Source: Nibricoccus aquaticus
Lineage (GTDB): Bacteria; Verrucomicrobiota; Verrucomicrobiia; Opitutales; Opitutaceae
Reading direction: 5' to 3'
NCBI RefSeq assembly: GCF_002310495.1
Contig: NZ_CP023344.1
Span: 3,923,501-3,987,500, forward strand
Length of the DNA stretch: 64,000 nucleotides
This document shows, piece by piece, positions 26,181-35,801 of the stretch. Every line of letters starts with the position of its first letter. The first letter of the stretch is position 1. The notes under the pieces are model-generated. The model was not told the DNA's origin, searched no databases, and saw nothing but the letters and a program-made list of their open reading frames with translations. The position numbers and the translations under genes are program-made.

Positions 26181-26208
26181 GTGTTACTTTTTGATCAGAT
26201 CGTGTTAC
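26181..26208 (-). promoter_or_regulatory. Candidate cluster operator, copy 1 (upstream of the binding-protein gene)
   Basis: GTGTTAC is repeated directly at 26181-26187 and 26202-26208, 21 bp start to start, with TGATCA between. The same layout recurs at 22180-22207. The site spans 28 bp and ends next to the predicted transcription start of a sigma-54-like promoter, a repressor-type position. Confidence 0.6.
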
Positions 26209-26219
26209 GCGGGCGATTT

Positions 26220-26235
26220 AGCAGGGGATATGCCA
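26220..26235 (-). promoter_or_regulatory. Sigma-54-like -24/-12 promoter element
   Basis: On the minus strand TGGCATATCCCCTGCT has GG and GC exactly 10 nt apart. It agrees with the consensus TGGCAC-N5-TTGCA at TGGCA and TGCW. Predicted transcription would start near 26209 and read into the binding-protein gene. The element is short and was matched by eye only. Confidence 0.4.
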
Positions 26236-26260
26236 CGGGGGTGGGGTGAGCGAAAGTGAG

Positions 26261-26285
26261 CAGCTGCGCGCAGAGCGCGCAGCTG
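26261..26285. repeat. Perfect 11-bp inverted repeat
   Basis: CAGCTGCGCGC pairs with GCGCGCAGCTG around the 3-nt loop AGA. It abuts the heptanucleotide array at 26287-26384 and lies about 50-75 bp upstream of the predicted start of the ABC transporter transcript. It has no T-run and so is not a typical terminator. Confidence 0.75.
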
Positions 26286-26286
26286 C

Positions 26287-26384
26287 AATGACCAATGACC
26301 AATGACCAATGACCAATGACCAATGACCAATGACCAATGACCAATGACCAATGACCAATGACCAATGACCAATGACCAATGACT
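26287..26384. repeat. Heptanucleotide tandem array, (AATGACC) x 14
   Basis: Thirteen perfect AATGACC units and a final AATGACT make 98 bp of uninterrupted 7-nt repeat. A degenerate four-unit relative is at 30361-30388. It occupies the divergent gap (26176-26632) between the ABC binding-protein gene and a DAO-type oxidoreductase gene. The rest of that 457-bp gap holds the operator, the promoter-like element, the palindrome and a partial octamer repeat, and no gene. Confidence 0.95.
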
Positions 26385-26427
26385 AGAGACGTTAGCGGTC
26401 GGAGAGCGGGCGGCGGTTTGGTTGAAA

Positions 26428-26443
26428 TGCAAAGACGCGAAGG
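26428..26443. repeat. Octanucleotide repeat, partial copy
   Basis: TGCAAAGA and CGCGAAGG follow TTGGTTGAAA, the same flank as the copy at 25086-25109. It is a two-unit degenerate copy in the divergent gap upstream of the DAO-type oxidoreductase gene. Confidence 0.5.
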
Positions 26444-26632
26444 TGGCGCGAAGAGCGCCTAGTGGGATGGGTGGGTTGGAGGATTTGAGAAAGGACGGAA
26501 TAGGTCTTATATGTCTCATGGGACGAATAGGACTTATAGGGTTGGGTCGGGAAAATACCGGGGGAAATGTCAGGGTGTTTTAGGCAGATGGGACCGGCAC
26601 TGAGGGGGAGGGGTGAGGTCGGTCGGAGAATT

Positions 26633-27883
26633 ATGGATCTCATTTCCGGCTGTCCGTTTTGGATTATTAAGAATGGGATTTTGGGCGTTTACCCGACGTT
26701 GCGGGAGAATGTGGAGTGCGAGGTGGCGATCATCGGTGGAGGCGTGAGCGGGGCGTTGATCGGGTATCGGCTGGCGGAGGCGGGCATCGATGCGGTGATG
26801 CTGGACAAGCGCGATATCGGGACGGGGAGCACGGCGGCGAGTACGTCGTTGTTACAGTATGAGACGGATCTGACGTTGACGGAATTGAGCGGGCGGATGG
26901 GAGAGGAGAATGCGGTGCGGGTTTATCGGGCGTGCCGGGCGGCGGTGAAAAGCATCGGGGCGCTGGCGAGGCGGGTGAAGGGCGGGGATTTCACGGGGAG
27001 GGACAGTCTTTATCTGGCGAATACGCGGCGGGAGGTGGCGGGGTTGAAGCGGGAGTTTGAGTTGAGGAGGAAGCACGGTTTCGACGTGAGCTGGTGGACG
27101 CGCAAGCGGATCGCGGGGGAGAGTTCGCTGCCGCATCACGCGGCGATCGAGAGTCACGATGCGGCGGAGATCGATGCGTTTGAGTTTACGCACGCGGTGG
27201 TGAGGGCGGCGGCGGAGATGCGGAAAGGGTTACGTGTATTTGACCGGACGGCGGTGACGTCGTGGAAGCGGGTGGATGCTCGTGGCGCAGTTGGGAAAGG
27301 ACGGAGTGCGGGAGGCGGAGGAGGGGGATTTGTGCTGACGACTGCGGATGGGTTTCGCGTGAAAGCGCGGCGGCTGGTCGTGGCGGCGGGGTATGAGTCG
27401 TTGAACTTTTTCCGGAAGAAACCGGCGAAGTGTCACAGCACGTATGCGCTGGTGACGGAGCCATTGGAGACGCGGGCGGGCTGGCCGGGGGAGCGGCTGA
27501 TCTGGGAGACGGCGCGTCCGTATATTTATGCGCGGACGACGGCGGACGGGCGGGCGATCATCGGCGGGTATGACGAGGAATTTCGCGATCCGCAGAGGCG
27601 CGATGCGTTGCTGGTGGCGAAGACGGGGGCGTTGCAGCGGAGGTTTGGGCAGTTGTTTCCGGAGATCCGGTGCGATGTGGCGTTTTCGTGGACGGGGACG
27701 TTTGCGGAAACGAAGGATTCGCTGCCGTACATCGGCGAGGCGCCGGGACGGCCGGGGATTTATTTCGCGCTGGGGTACGGCGGGAATGGCGTGATTTTTA
27801 GCGCGCTGGCGGCGGAGATTATTCGCGCTGCGATCGTGGGGGAGCGGAATGCGTTGGCGGAGTTGTTTCGGTTTGGGCGGTGA
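26633..27883 (+). CDS. DAO-family FAD-dependent oxidoreductase
   Basis: About 416 residues from ATG 26633, preceded by GGAG with 4-nt spacing. An N-terminal FAD-binding dinucleotide fold shows VAIIGGGVSGALIGYRLAEAG and the acidic cap LDKRDIGTGSTAAS. C-terminal GEAPGRPGIYFALGYGGNGVIFS closes the FAD site. It is a D-amino-acid-oxidase/glycine-oxidase-like enzyme without a fused Rieske domain; the substrate is unknown. It diverges from the ABC transporter operon. Confidence 0.85.
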   Translation: MDLISGCPFWIIKNGILGVYPTLRENVECEVAIIGGGVSGALIGYRLAEAGIDAVMLDKRDIGTGSTAASTSLLQYETDLTLTELSGRMGEENAVRVYRACRAAVKSIGALARRVKGGDFTGRDSLYLANTRREVAGLKREFELRRKHGFDVSWWTRKRIAGESSLPHHAAIESHDAAEIDAFEFTHAVVRAAAEMRKGLRVFDRTAVTSWKRVDARGAVGKGRSAGGGGGGFVLTTADGFRVKARRLVVAAGYESLNFFRKKPAKCHSTYALVTEPLETRAGWPGERLIWETARPYIYARTTADGRAIIGGYDEEFRDPQRRDALLVAKTGALQRRFGQLFPEIRCDVAFSWTGTFAETKDSLPYIGEAPGRPGIYFALGYGGNGVIFSALAAEIIRAAIVGERNALAELFRFGR

Positions 27884-27931
27884 GGGGATGCGGCGATAAA
27901 GTCGAAAGCGGGCAGGGATTTTTTTTGGAAT

Positions 27932-27972
27932 GGAGCACAGAGGGCACGGAGCGCGGACAAGGAGGGCACAGA
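27932..27972. repeat. Dispersed repeat, CACGGAG/CACAGAG type, copy 1
   Basis: It contains GAGCACAGAGGGCACGGAGC, then GCGGACAAGGAGGGCACAGAG. Related copies are at 49941-49980 and 52761-52791. The 269-bp gap 27884-28152 also holds the GACAGGATTT repeat and a REP-like palindrome, and no gene was seen in it. Confidence 0.6.
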
Positions 27973-28002
27973 GATCGGAAGAGAGGGCGGAGAAGGAATC
28001 TT

Positions 28003-28031
28003 TTGGACAGGATTTATGGTATTAAGAGGAT
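28003..28031. repeat. Dispersed repeat, GACAGGATTTAYGG type, copy 2
   Basis: TTGGACAGGATTTATGG then TATTAAGAGGAT differs from 13348-13376 at only three positions. Confidence 0.65.
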
Positions 28032-28117
28032 TTCGGAGGAGGGAAGGGGTTGATCGCGGAAGCGAGGAGGGGCGGAGGCGCTGAATCGGAATACCGACGG
28101 GGATGTTGGCGCTCCCG

Positions 28118-28144
28118 GAGATCGCGGCGTAAAACCGCTCCTAC
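28118..28144. repeat. REP-like palindrome, copy 2
   Basis: The minus strand reads GTAGGAGCGGTTTTACGCCG then CGATCTC, 27 nt long. GCGG and CCGC arms pair. It ends 8 bp from the dtd stop codon, the same downstream position as copies 1 and 3. Confidence 0.7.
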
Positions 28145-28152
28145 CGTCGGAG

Positions 28153-28605
28153 TTAATCGCGCTGGCGGGAGTCGAGGACGAGGGTGACGGGACCGTCGTT
28201 GATGAGGGCGACTTTCATGTCGGCACCGAATTCGCCGCGGGCGACGGGGCGGCCGAGGGCGATCTCGATTTGCGCGAGGAAATTTTCGTAGAGGGGGCGC
28301 GCGAGGTCGGGTTTGGCGGCGTCGTTGAACGAGGGGCGGGTGCCTTTGCGCGTGCTGGCGATGAGCGTGAACTGGCTGATGACGAGGATGCCGCCGGCGA
28401 TGTCGCGGACGGAGCGGTTCATGAGTCCGGCGTCGTCGGGGAAGATGCGGAGCGCGGCGGCTTTTTCGGCGAGCCAGCGGGCGTCGTTTTCGGTGTCACC
28501 GGCGGCGACGCCGAGGAGAATCAAGAGGCCGCGGTCGATGGCGCCGCGCACGATGTTGTCGATGGTGACGCTGGCGGAGGAGACGCGTTGGACGACGAGG
28601 CGCAT
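28153..28605 (-). CDS. dtd: D-aminoacyl-tRNA deacylase
   Basis: 150 residues, the normal Dtd length, from ATG 28605. It starts with the family N-terminus MRLVVQRVSSASV. The two signature motifs are present: SQFTLIAST (SQFTL) and the C-terminal NDGPVTLVLDS. The enzyme removes D-amino acids from mischarged tRNA in the cytoplasm. It follows a small membrane-protein gene by 16 bp. An in-frame extension to 28722 runs into that gene and is not a plausible start. Confidence 0.93.
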   Translation of the reverse strand: MRLVVQRVSSASVTIDNIVRGAIDRGLLILLGVAAGDTENDARWLAEKAAALRIFPDDAGLMNRSVRDIAGGILVISQFTLIASTRKGTRPSFNDAAKPDLARPLYENFLAQIEIALGRPVARGEFGADMKVALINDGPVTLVLDSRQRD

Positions 28606-28621
28606 TAAGCCAGGGACGATT

Positions 28622-29026
28622 CTACCCTGATTGGTAGTAACCAGTTTTTTCTGCCAACCACATCGAAAGATGCCAACCACTGTGGTAGAGCCCGATAGAA
28701 AGTGCGAAAATCGGAGCACCAAAGCCTATCTTTAGTGCGCCTTTCCATCCTCGTGATTTCACCAAATAAACTGGGACTGCGACAGCGGCGAAAAGCCAGA
28801 TCCACACTTTTAGTCGCGTGGACAGTAACTCCCCTCTGATCAGCGCATCATTCCGGCACCACGTGTATATCAATGCGACTCCGATGATGGTATCGAGTAT
28901 CCAACTTATTTCTGACCATACGGAGTTGTAGTAAAAAAATATGTCAGCAGCTCCAAACGCTGCTGACGTTATGAGAAACAAGGAAAGCGCTACATTTTTC
29001 GCTGTCCGCAGTTTCCTTGTCTCCAT
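28622..29026 (-). CDS. Small multi-span membrane protein of unknown function
   Basis: 134 residues with about four predicted membrane segments (ALSLFLITSAAFGAADIFF, ISWILDTIIGVALIYTW, VWIWLFAAVAVPVYLV and the FGAPIFALSIGLYH region). No family is recognised. Base composition is clearly more AT-rich than the flanking dtd and fabV, suggesting recent acquisition. It lies 24 bp downstream of fabV on the same strand. Confidence 0.65.
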   Translation of the reverse strand: METRKLRTAKNVALSLFLITSAAFGAADIFFYYNSVWSEISWILDTIIGVALIYTWCRNDALIRGELLSTRLKVWIWLFAAVAVPVYLVKSRGWKGALKIGFGAPIFALSIGLYHSGWHLSMWLAEKTGYYQSG

Positions 29027-29050
29027 GGTACAAGTTTGGAGTTCGCTTTA

Positions 29051-30238
29051 TCAAACCATCGGGACGTGAGGTTCGATGTCGGCTTCGTAGTCGATTCCTG
29101 GGAGGCCGAAGCCGAACATTTTTAGGAATTCGGTGCGGTAGCCGGCGATGTCGGTCAGCGACGGCAAGTTCTCCGTCGTGATCTGGGGCCAGATTTTTTT
29201 GACCTCTTCCTGGACGTCGGGGCGCATCTCCAGGTCGTCGATACGGACGCGGCGGGCGTCGTCGAAGTTTAATGCCGAACCGTTATACATTTCGGTCGCG
29301 AAGAGGCGCTGGATTTGCTGGATGCAGCCTTCGTGCGTGCCGCGCGCCTTCATGAGTTTGTAGAGGATGGAAATGTAGAGCGGGACGACGGGGATCGCGG
29401 AGCTGGCCTGGGTGACGAGCGCTTTGTTGACGGAGATGAAGGCGCGGCCGTAGCCGTGGGCTTTGAGTTTGGCGTCGAGGCTTTTGGCGGCGCGTTCGAG
29501 GTCGTTTTTGGCGAGGCCAATGGTGCCGTTTTTGTAGATGGCCCAGGTGACTTCGGGTCCGATGTAGGAGTACGAAACGGTGGTGGCGCCGGGGGCGAGC
29601 ACGTTGGCTTCGAGAAGGGCGTCGATCCACATTTCCCAGTCTTCGCCGCCCATGACGGCGGTGGTGTCGGCGATCTCGGCTTCGTTGGCGGGCTCGATGG
29701 TGATTTCGCTGACGACGCCTTTGTCGGTGTCGACGGTCTTGTTGGTGTAGGTCTGGCCGACGGGCTTGAGGCAGGACTTGTGAACGACGCCGGTTTTCGG
29801 ATGCGTGCGGCGGGGCGAGGCGAGGGAGTAGACGACGAGGTCGACCTGGCCGAGGTCGGCTTTGATGGCTTCAATGGCCTGCTTCTTGATGTCGTCGGAG
29901 AAAGCGTCGCCGTTGATGTTTTTGGCGTAGCGGCCAGCGGCGCGGGCGGCGTTGGTGAAAGCGATGGTGTTGTACCAGCCGGGGGTGGCGGGGCGGCCTT
30001 CTTCAGAGGGGCGTTCGAAGAAGATGCCTAGGGTGTCGGCCTGGCAGCCGAAGGTGGCGGTGATGCGCGAGGAGAGGCCGAAGCCGGTGGAGGCGCCGAT
30101 CACGAGGACCTTCTTGGGGCCGTTCTTGAGGAGGCCTTTGGATTTCACGTAGTCGATCTGCTCCTGGATGTGAGCAGCGCAACCGGCGGGATGGGCAGTG
30201 ACACAGACGAAGCCGCGGACTTTGGGTTTGATGACCAT
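29051..30238 (-). CDS. fabV: Trans-2-enoyl-ACP/CoA reductase FabV
   Basis: 395 residues, typical of FabV. The N-terminal FabV segment (MVIKPKVRGFVCVTAHPAGC) and NAD-binding VLVIGASTGFGLSSRITATF are present. The catalytic Y-X8-K motif is YKNGTIGLAK. FabV reduces enoyl-ACP with NADH in the last step of fatty-acid elongation and is naturally triclosan-tolerant in known members. Its upstream gap (30239-30530) contains only repeats. Confidence 0.95.
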   Translation of the reverse strand: MVIKPKVRGFVCVTAHPAGCAAHIQEQIDYVKSKGLLKNGPKKVLVIGASTGFGLSSRITATFGCQADTLGIFFERPSEEGRPATPGWYNTIAFTNAARAAGRYAKNINGDAFSDDIKKQAIEAIKADLGQVDLVVYSLASPRRTHPKTGVVHKSCLKPVGQTYTNKTVDTDKGVVSEITIEPANEAEIADTTAVMGGEDWEMWIDALLEANVLAPGATTVSYSYIGPEVTWAIYKNGTIGLAKNDLERAAKSLDAKLKAHGYGRAFISVNKALVTQASSAIPVVPLYISILYKLMKARGTHEGCIQQIQRLFATEMYNGSALNFDDARRVRIDDLEMRPDVQEEVKKIWPQITTENLPSLTDIAGYRTEFLKMFGFGLPGIDYEADIEPHVPMV

Positions 30239-30311
30239 GGGACAGTTAGGAAGGGGGAAAGCGGGAGGCGGGGAAAGGGGAAATTTAACGGCGAATGGAG
30301 GTTAGTTGAAT

Positions 30312-30335
30312 CGCAAAGACGCGAAGACGCAAAGG
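30312..30335. repeat. Octanucleotide repeat, CGCAAAGA type (3 units), copy 2
   Basis: Units CGCAAAGA, CGCGAAGA, CGCAAAGG follow AGTTGAAT. It lies in the gap 30239-30530 between fabV and glnS, which also holds two heptamer arrays and no gene. Confidence 0.7.
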
Positions 30336-30360
30336 ACTGGGCGAAGGGGCGGAGATGGAA

Positions 30361-30388
30361 TGACCAATGACCAGTGATCAGTGACCAA
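30361..30388. repeat. Heptanucleotide repeat, TGACCAA type (4 units)
   Basis: Units TGACCAA, TGACCAG, TGATCAG, TGACCAA are a degenerate copy of the long array at 26287-26384. Confidence 0.75.
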
Positions 30389-30433
30389 TGGGCGTAGGAC
30401 GGAGAGCCGACGTCGGCGGTATGGCGGACGCGG

Positions 30434-30468
30434 AACATTCAACGCTCAACGCTTAACTTTTAACGCTC
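30434..30468. repeat. Heptanucleotide repeat, AACGCTC type (5 units)
   Basis: Units AACATTC, AACGCTC, AACGCTT, AACTTTT, AACGCTC form the same family as 13413-13440. Confidence 0.7.
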
Positions 30469-30530
30469 AAGGACGGGGAGCGCAGGCGCAGGCATTGCGG
30501 ATGGAAATGCGCGGAGGCGTAGCGCGGGAG

Positions 30531-32372
<1,842 letters not shown>

Positions 32373-32492
32373 GGAGAGCGTCAGCTAAGGGCACGCGTGC
32401 GGTGCTAGGCAATGCAGCTTTTGCGGGACGGCCATTGCGCCCGGTGCGGATAAGGCCGCGATGGCTGGGCAGGACGCGCGAAGAGACGTGGC

Positions 32493-34262
32493 TCAGAGTT
32501 TCGCACTTTCGATGGCGGCGGGCGGGATTTCGAAAGGGGCGTGGGATACGCGGCGCGGGTGCGGCGTGATGCCGTCGGCCTGGAGTTCTTTGAGCAGCGA
32601 GGTGATGTACGGGATGAGCTGCTTCTTGCGACTGACGATGCCGGGGAGGTCGAAGATTTCGTCTTTCTCGACGTGCGGGTAGGAAATGCGGGCGATGAAG
32701 TCGGGGTCACCTTTAACCAGCATCAGGGAGTTCTGTGTGTTGATGTCGGTGACGAGCAGACAGGCGAAGGCGAGTTCCTCGGTGTCGCAGAGTTTTTGGA
32801 GGGCGGCGCAGAGTTGTTTCGAGTGCTGCCAGAAATTGCCGAAGCCAAGTTCTTCGACTTGGGAGACGGCGAAGCGGACGGTGTCTTCCTCGTAGATCTT
32901 GAAGTCGGTGCGGATGACTTTGTCGGGCGAGTTGCCGAGGATGACGGAGCCGGAGCTGAAGATGGTGTCTGCGAGCGCCTTGGAGTTAACGCCGGCGATG
33001 CCGGAGAGCCAGGCGAGGAGGGTTCCGTCTTTTTCCGTAGTCGTGGGGCTGTTGAGGTGGAGCGTGTCGGAGATGATGCCGCTCATCATGATGCCGGCGA
33101 TCTCGGGGGAGGGCTTGAGGCCTTCGCGCCGGAAGAGATCGGCGACGATGGTGCAGGTGGAGCCGACGGGCTCGTTGATGAAGAGGATGGGCTGCTGAGT
33201 ATTCAGCGAGCCGAGACGGTGGTGGTCGATGACCTCGGCGATGGTGACTTCGGCGGCGCCGGTGACGGCCTGGGTCATTTCGTTGTGATCGACGAGGACG
33301 AGGCGGGTTTTGACCGGCTTGAGCATATCGGTCTTGGTGAGGATGCCCTGGAGTTTGCCGGTGTCGTCGAGCACCATGAAAGCGGGCGCGGTGGAGGTGG
33401 CGGCTTTTTTGCGGAGGTCGGCTAGGCGAACGTCGGCGGTGACGGAGGCGAATTTGCGGTCGATGAGGCTGTCGATCGTGGAGGCGGTGCGGACGAGCCA
33501 GGCGGTGGTGGCGGAGTCGAACGGGCTGACGATGAGGCTGACGCCGGCGGTTTTGGCGTGCTGGACGACTTCATCATCGACAGGGAGGTTGCCGGTGACG
33601 ACGAGGGCGCGGACGCCGATCTGGATGGAGCGTTGCTGGATGTCCCAGCGGTCGCCGACGATGATGACGGTGCGGTTGGCGGGGATGCCGTCGCCTTCGG
33701 AGACTTTGCCGAAGGAGCGGACGTCCATGGCGCCGATGCGGACGTAGAGGTCCTGGCATTCGTCGGCGTTGGTGATGTGGACGACGCGGCCTTTGAGGGC
33801 GCGGGTGATGTGGGAGAGCGAGGTGGTGACTTTGCGCATTTCGCGCGGCTCGCGGAGGCGGGGGATAAAGTGGCCGCCGAGTTGGAAGACGGATACGGAG
33901 CCGACAACACGGTGGTCGTCGGTGGTGACGGGGAGGATGCGGACGTCGTGCTCGTCGATGCGTTCAAGGGCCTCGGCGCAGGTGGCGTTCTGGCCGACGG
34001 AGACGACGTTGGTGACCATGACGTCGCGTACGCGCGGGGTGACGTCGCTTAGGTAGACGGGGAGGGGCTGGCGGAACTTTTGGAGAATGGTATCGATGCG
34101 GGCGTTGGAGTTGCCGCAGCGGGCGGCGATGTAACCGCGTTCGCCGCGGGCTTCCTTAAAGGCGGCGTAGGCGATGGCCGAGCAGATGGCGTCCGCGTCG
34201 GGATTTTTATGTCCGACGACGTAGGTGAGGTTTTGGGCGGGCGCGATAGGAGCGGCGGTCAT
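32493..34262 (-). CDS. Family II (DHH) inorganic pyrophosphatase with CBS and DRTGG regulatory insert
   Basis: 589 residues. The DHH catalytic domain starts with GHKNPDADAICSAI; two CBS segments (VMVTNVVSVGQNATCAEALE and GKLQGILTKTDM) flank a DRTGG-like region. The DHH motif DHHRLG and the DHHA2 domain (SRKKQLIPY) follow. Members hydrolyse pyrophosphate with Mn or Co and are regulated by adenine nucleotides or diadenosine polyphosphates through the CBS/DRTGG insert. It lies 120 bp upstream of glnS on the same strand. Confidence 0.88.
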   Translation of the reverse strand: MTAAPIAPAQNLTYVVGHKNPDADAICSAIAYAAFKEARGERGYIAARCGNSNARIDTILQKFRQPLPVYLSDVTPRVRDVMVTNVVSVGQNATCAEALERIDEHDVRILPVTTDDHRVVGSVSVFQLGGHFIPRLREPREMRKVTTSLSHITRALKGRVVHITNADECQDLYVRIGAMDVRSFGKVSEGDGIPANRTVIIVGDRWDIQQRSIQIGVRALVVTGNLPVDDEVVQHAKTAGVSLIVSPFDSATTAWLVRTASTIDSLIDRKFASVTADVRLADLRKKAATSTAPAFMVLDDTGKLQGILTKTDMLKPVKTRLVLVDHNEMTQAVTGAAEVTIAEVIDHHRLGSLNTQQPILFINEPVGSTCTIVADLFRREGLKPSPEIAGIMMSGIISDTLHLNSPTTTEKDGTLLAWLSGIAGVNSKALADTIFSSGSVILGNSPDKVIRTDFKIYEEDTVRFAVSQVEELGFGNFWQHSKQLCAALQKLCDTEELAFACLLVTDINTQNSLMLVKGDPDFIARISYPHVEKDEIFDLPGIVSRKKQLIPYITSLLKELQADGITPHPRRVSHAPFEIPPAAIESAKL

Positions 34263-34356
34263 GCGATGGGCAGGTTGCGGGAGAGTGGGCTGGCGCGTTA
34301 GGAAAGCAATCTAGGGAAGAGGTTCACCGTAAAGGTTGGCGGGACGGTAAGATTAG

Positions 34357-34524
34357 TTAAGGAAGCGCGGCGGGCTGTTTCGGGGCGTTTTGAGCGGCGG
34401 GAGCTTCGTGGGCGGGAGTTTTTCGGAGCCTGGGGATGATCACGATCGCGATGATGACGCCGAACAGCAGGAACGTGAGGAGCTCGATGCGGGCGAGGGC
34501 GGGGCGTTTTTCGGGCGTGATCAT
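34357..34524 (-). CDS. Small single-span membrane protein
   Basis: 55 residues from ATG 34524 with one hydrophobic helix (LLTFLLFGVIIAIVIIP), then a basic turn and a Pro/Ala-rich tail. No family or Shine-Dalgarno sequence is recognised, so it may be a chance frame. It is placed between the pyrophosphatase and ilvE genes. The TM pattern and the lack of any competing gene favour it moderately. Confidence 0.4.
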   Translation of the reverse strand: MITPEKRPALARIELLTFLLFGVIIAIVIIPRLRKTPAHEAPAAQNAPKQPAALP

Positions 34525-34636
34525 GCAGGCGGGGAGGGAAAGCGGCGGCACAGTGGCTGGCAAGTTTGGGCACGACACCGCACAGTGGGCGCACGGAGGC
34601 TGGACAAGCTCGGCGGGCGCTTCCTAGCGTTGTGCG

Positions 34637-35503
34637 ATGAAGATTTATCTCGATGGGAAACTCGTCGATCGCGCCGACGCCACTATCTCCGTGTTCGATC
34701 ACGGACTGCTCTATGGCGACGGTATTTTCGAGGGTATCCGCATCTATGGGGGGAACATTTTTCGCCTCGATGAGCATCTGGAGCGGTTGGAGTACTCGGC
34801 GAAAGCGCTGCTCTTGAAAATGCCGTGGTCGCGCAAGGAGATCGCCGATGCGACGATCGAGACCTGCCGCGCCAACAATCTCCAAGATGGCTATATCCGG
34901 CTCGTGGTGACGCGTGGCGTGGGTGACTTGGGGCTTTCCCCGTGGCTGTGCCCGAAGCCGTCGATTTTCATCATCGCGGACAAGATCGCGCTCTACCCGG
35001 CCGAGCATTACACGAAGGGTTTGGAGATCGTCACGGTTGCAACCCGCCGCATGAATCCGGCCGCGCTGCCGCCAGCGGTGAAATCGCTCAATTATCTGAA
35101 CAACATCCTCGCCAAGATCGAGGCGCGCCAGGCCGGGGCGCTTGAGGCGATCATGCTCAACGACCAAGGCTACGTCGCCGAGTGTACGGGCGATAATATC
35201 TTCATCGTCCACAAGGGCGAAATCATCACCCCGGCCGCCTCCCAAGGCGCGCTCAAGGGCATCACGCGCGATGCGATCTTCGACATCGCCAAAGAGATCG
35301 GCGTGCCGATCCGCGAGGCAAACATGACGCGCTACGATGTCTGGTGCGCGGACGAAGTTTTCCTCACGGGAACAGGCGCGGAGGTTATCCCGGTGGTGAA
35401 GCTCGATGGTCGCGAGATCGGCGACGGCAAGCCCGGCGCGGTCTTCGCGAAGGTGCGCGAGTCGTTCCGCCGCCGCGTGCTGACCGAGGGCACACGGATT
35501 TAA
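34637..35503 (+). CDS. ilvE: Branched-chain amino acid aminotransferase (fold-type IV)
   Basis: 288 residues. Fold IV signatures: DHGLLYGDGIFEGIRIYGG near the N-terminus, PLP lysine in PPAVKSLNYLNN, and EAIMLNDQGYVAECTGDNIF with the conserved E...N pattern, then TGTGAEVIPV. It transfers the amino group to branched 2-oxoacids using glutamate and PLP. D-amino-acid aminotransferase is a related alternative, but the motif set fits IlvE. It is a single gene closed by a strong terminator. Confidence 0.92.
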   Translation: MKIYLDGKLVDRADATISVFDHGLLYGDGIFEGIRIYGGNIFRLDEHLERLEYSAKALLLKMPWSRKEIADATIETCRANNLQDGYIRLVVTRGVGDLGLSPWLCPKPSIFIIADKIALYPAEHYTKGLEIVTVATRRMNPAALPPAVKSLNYLNNILAKIEARQAGALEAIMLNDQGYVAECTGDNIFIVHKGEIITPAASQGALKGITRDAIFDIAKEIGVPIREANMTRYDVWCADEVFLTGTGAEVIPVVKLDGREIGDGKPGAVFAKVRESFRRRVLTEGTRI

Positions 35504-35528
35504 CGGCTGGCGATTCTCTGTTTTTTTC

Positions 35529-35561
35529 GGCGCGAGAACGGCCCCGTTCTCGCGCCTTTTG
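35529..35561 (+). terminator. Rho-independent terminator after ilvE
   Basis: GGCGCGAGAACG pairs with CGTTCTCGCGCC around GCCC and is followed by TTTTG. It lies 26 bp past the ilvE stop. Confidence 0.9.
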
Positions 35562-35801
35562 TTTCTTAGATCCTGTGGCGCGACGTGCGCCATATCCGTG
35601 CCAAAGGCGTGTCTCATGGCGCGGCCGCGTCGCTCTTTCTGTCCGGGGAATTTTCCTCTCAGGAAGCGCTGTCGAGGTCTTGCCAGCAGAAGCGCTCATG
35701 GCATGGTTGGTGCAGACAGATGCATCCATCAATGTCCCACGCTCGTCATAGTTTTCAGTTCGCTGTGTCGATACTGAGAACGGACGCGCATTATTTTTCC
35801 C
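35562..35801 (+). other. Intergenic region upstream of mcsA
   Basis: 240 bp between the ilvE terminator and mcsA. No gene, CIRCE-like inverted repeat or clear heat-shock promoter was recognised. It should contain the promoter of the mcsA-mcsB-clpC operon. Confidence 0.4.

Noticed and set aside
26287-26384. CRISPR-like array
   Set aside because: There are no spacers; the 7-nt units are directly contiguous and no cas genes are present.
26205-26519. Reading frame with a repeating HWSLVIG peptide
   Set aside because: It is the translation of the heptanucleotide array; 7-nt units give a 7-residue period in any frame. No start signal or homologue is known to me.
26176-26632. Guanidine riboswitch upstream of the transporter
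   Set aside because: I looked for the ykkC-type conserved segments before the binding protein and the DUF1989 genes and saw none. A covariance search would be decisive.
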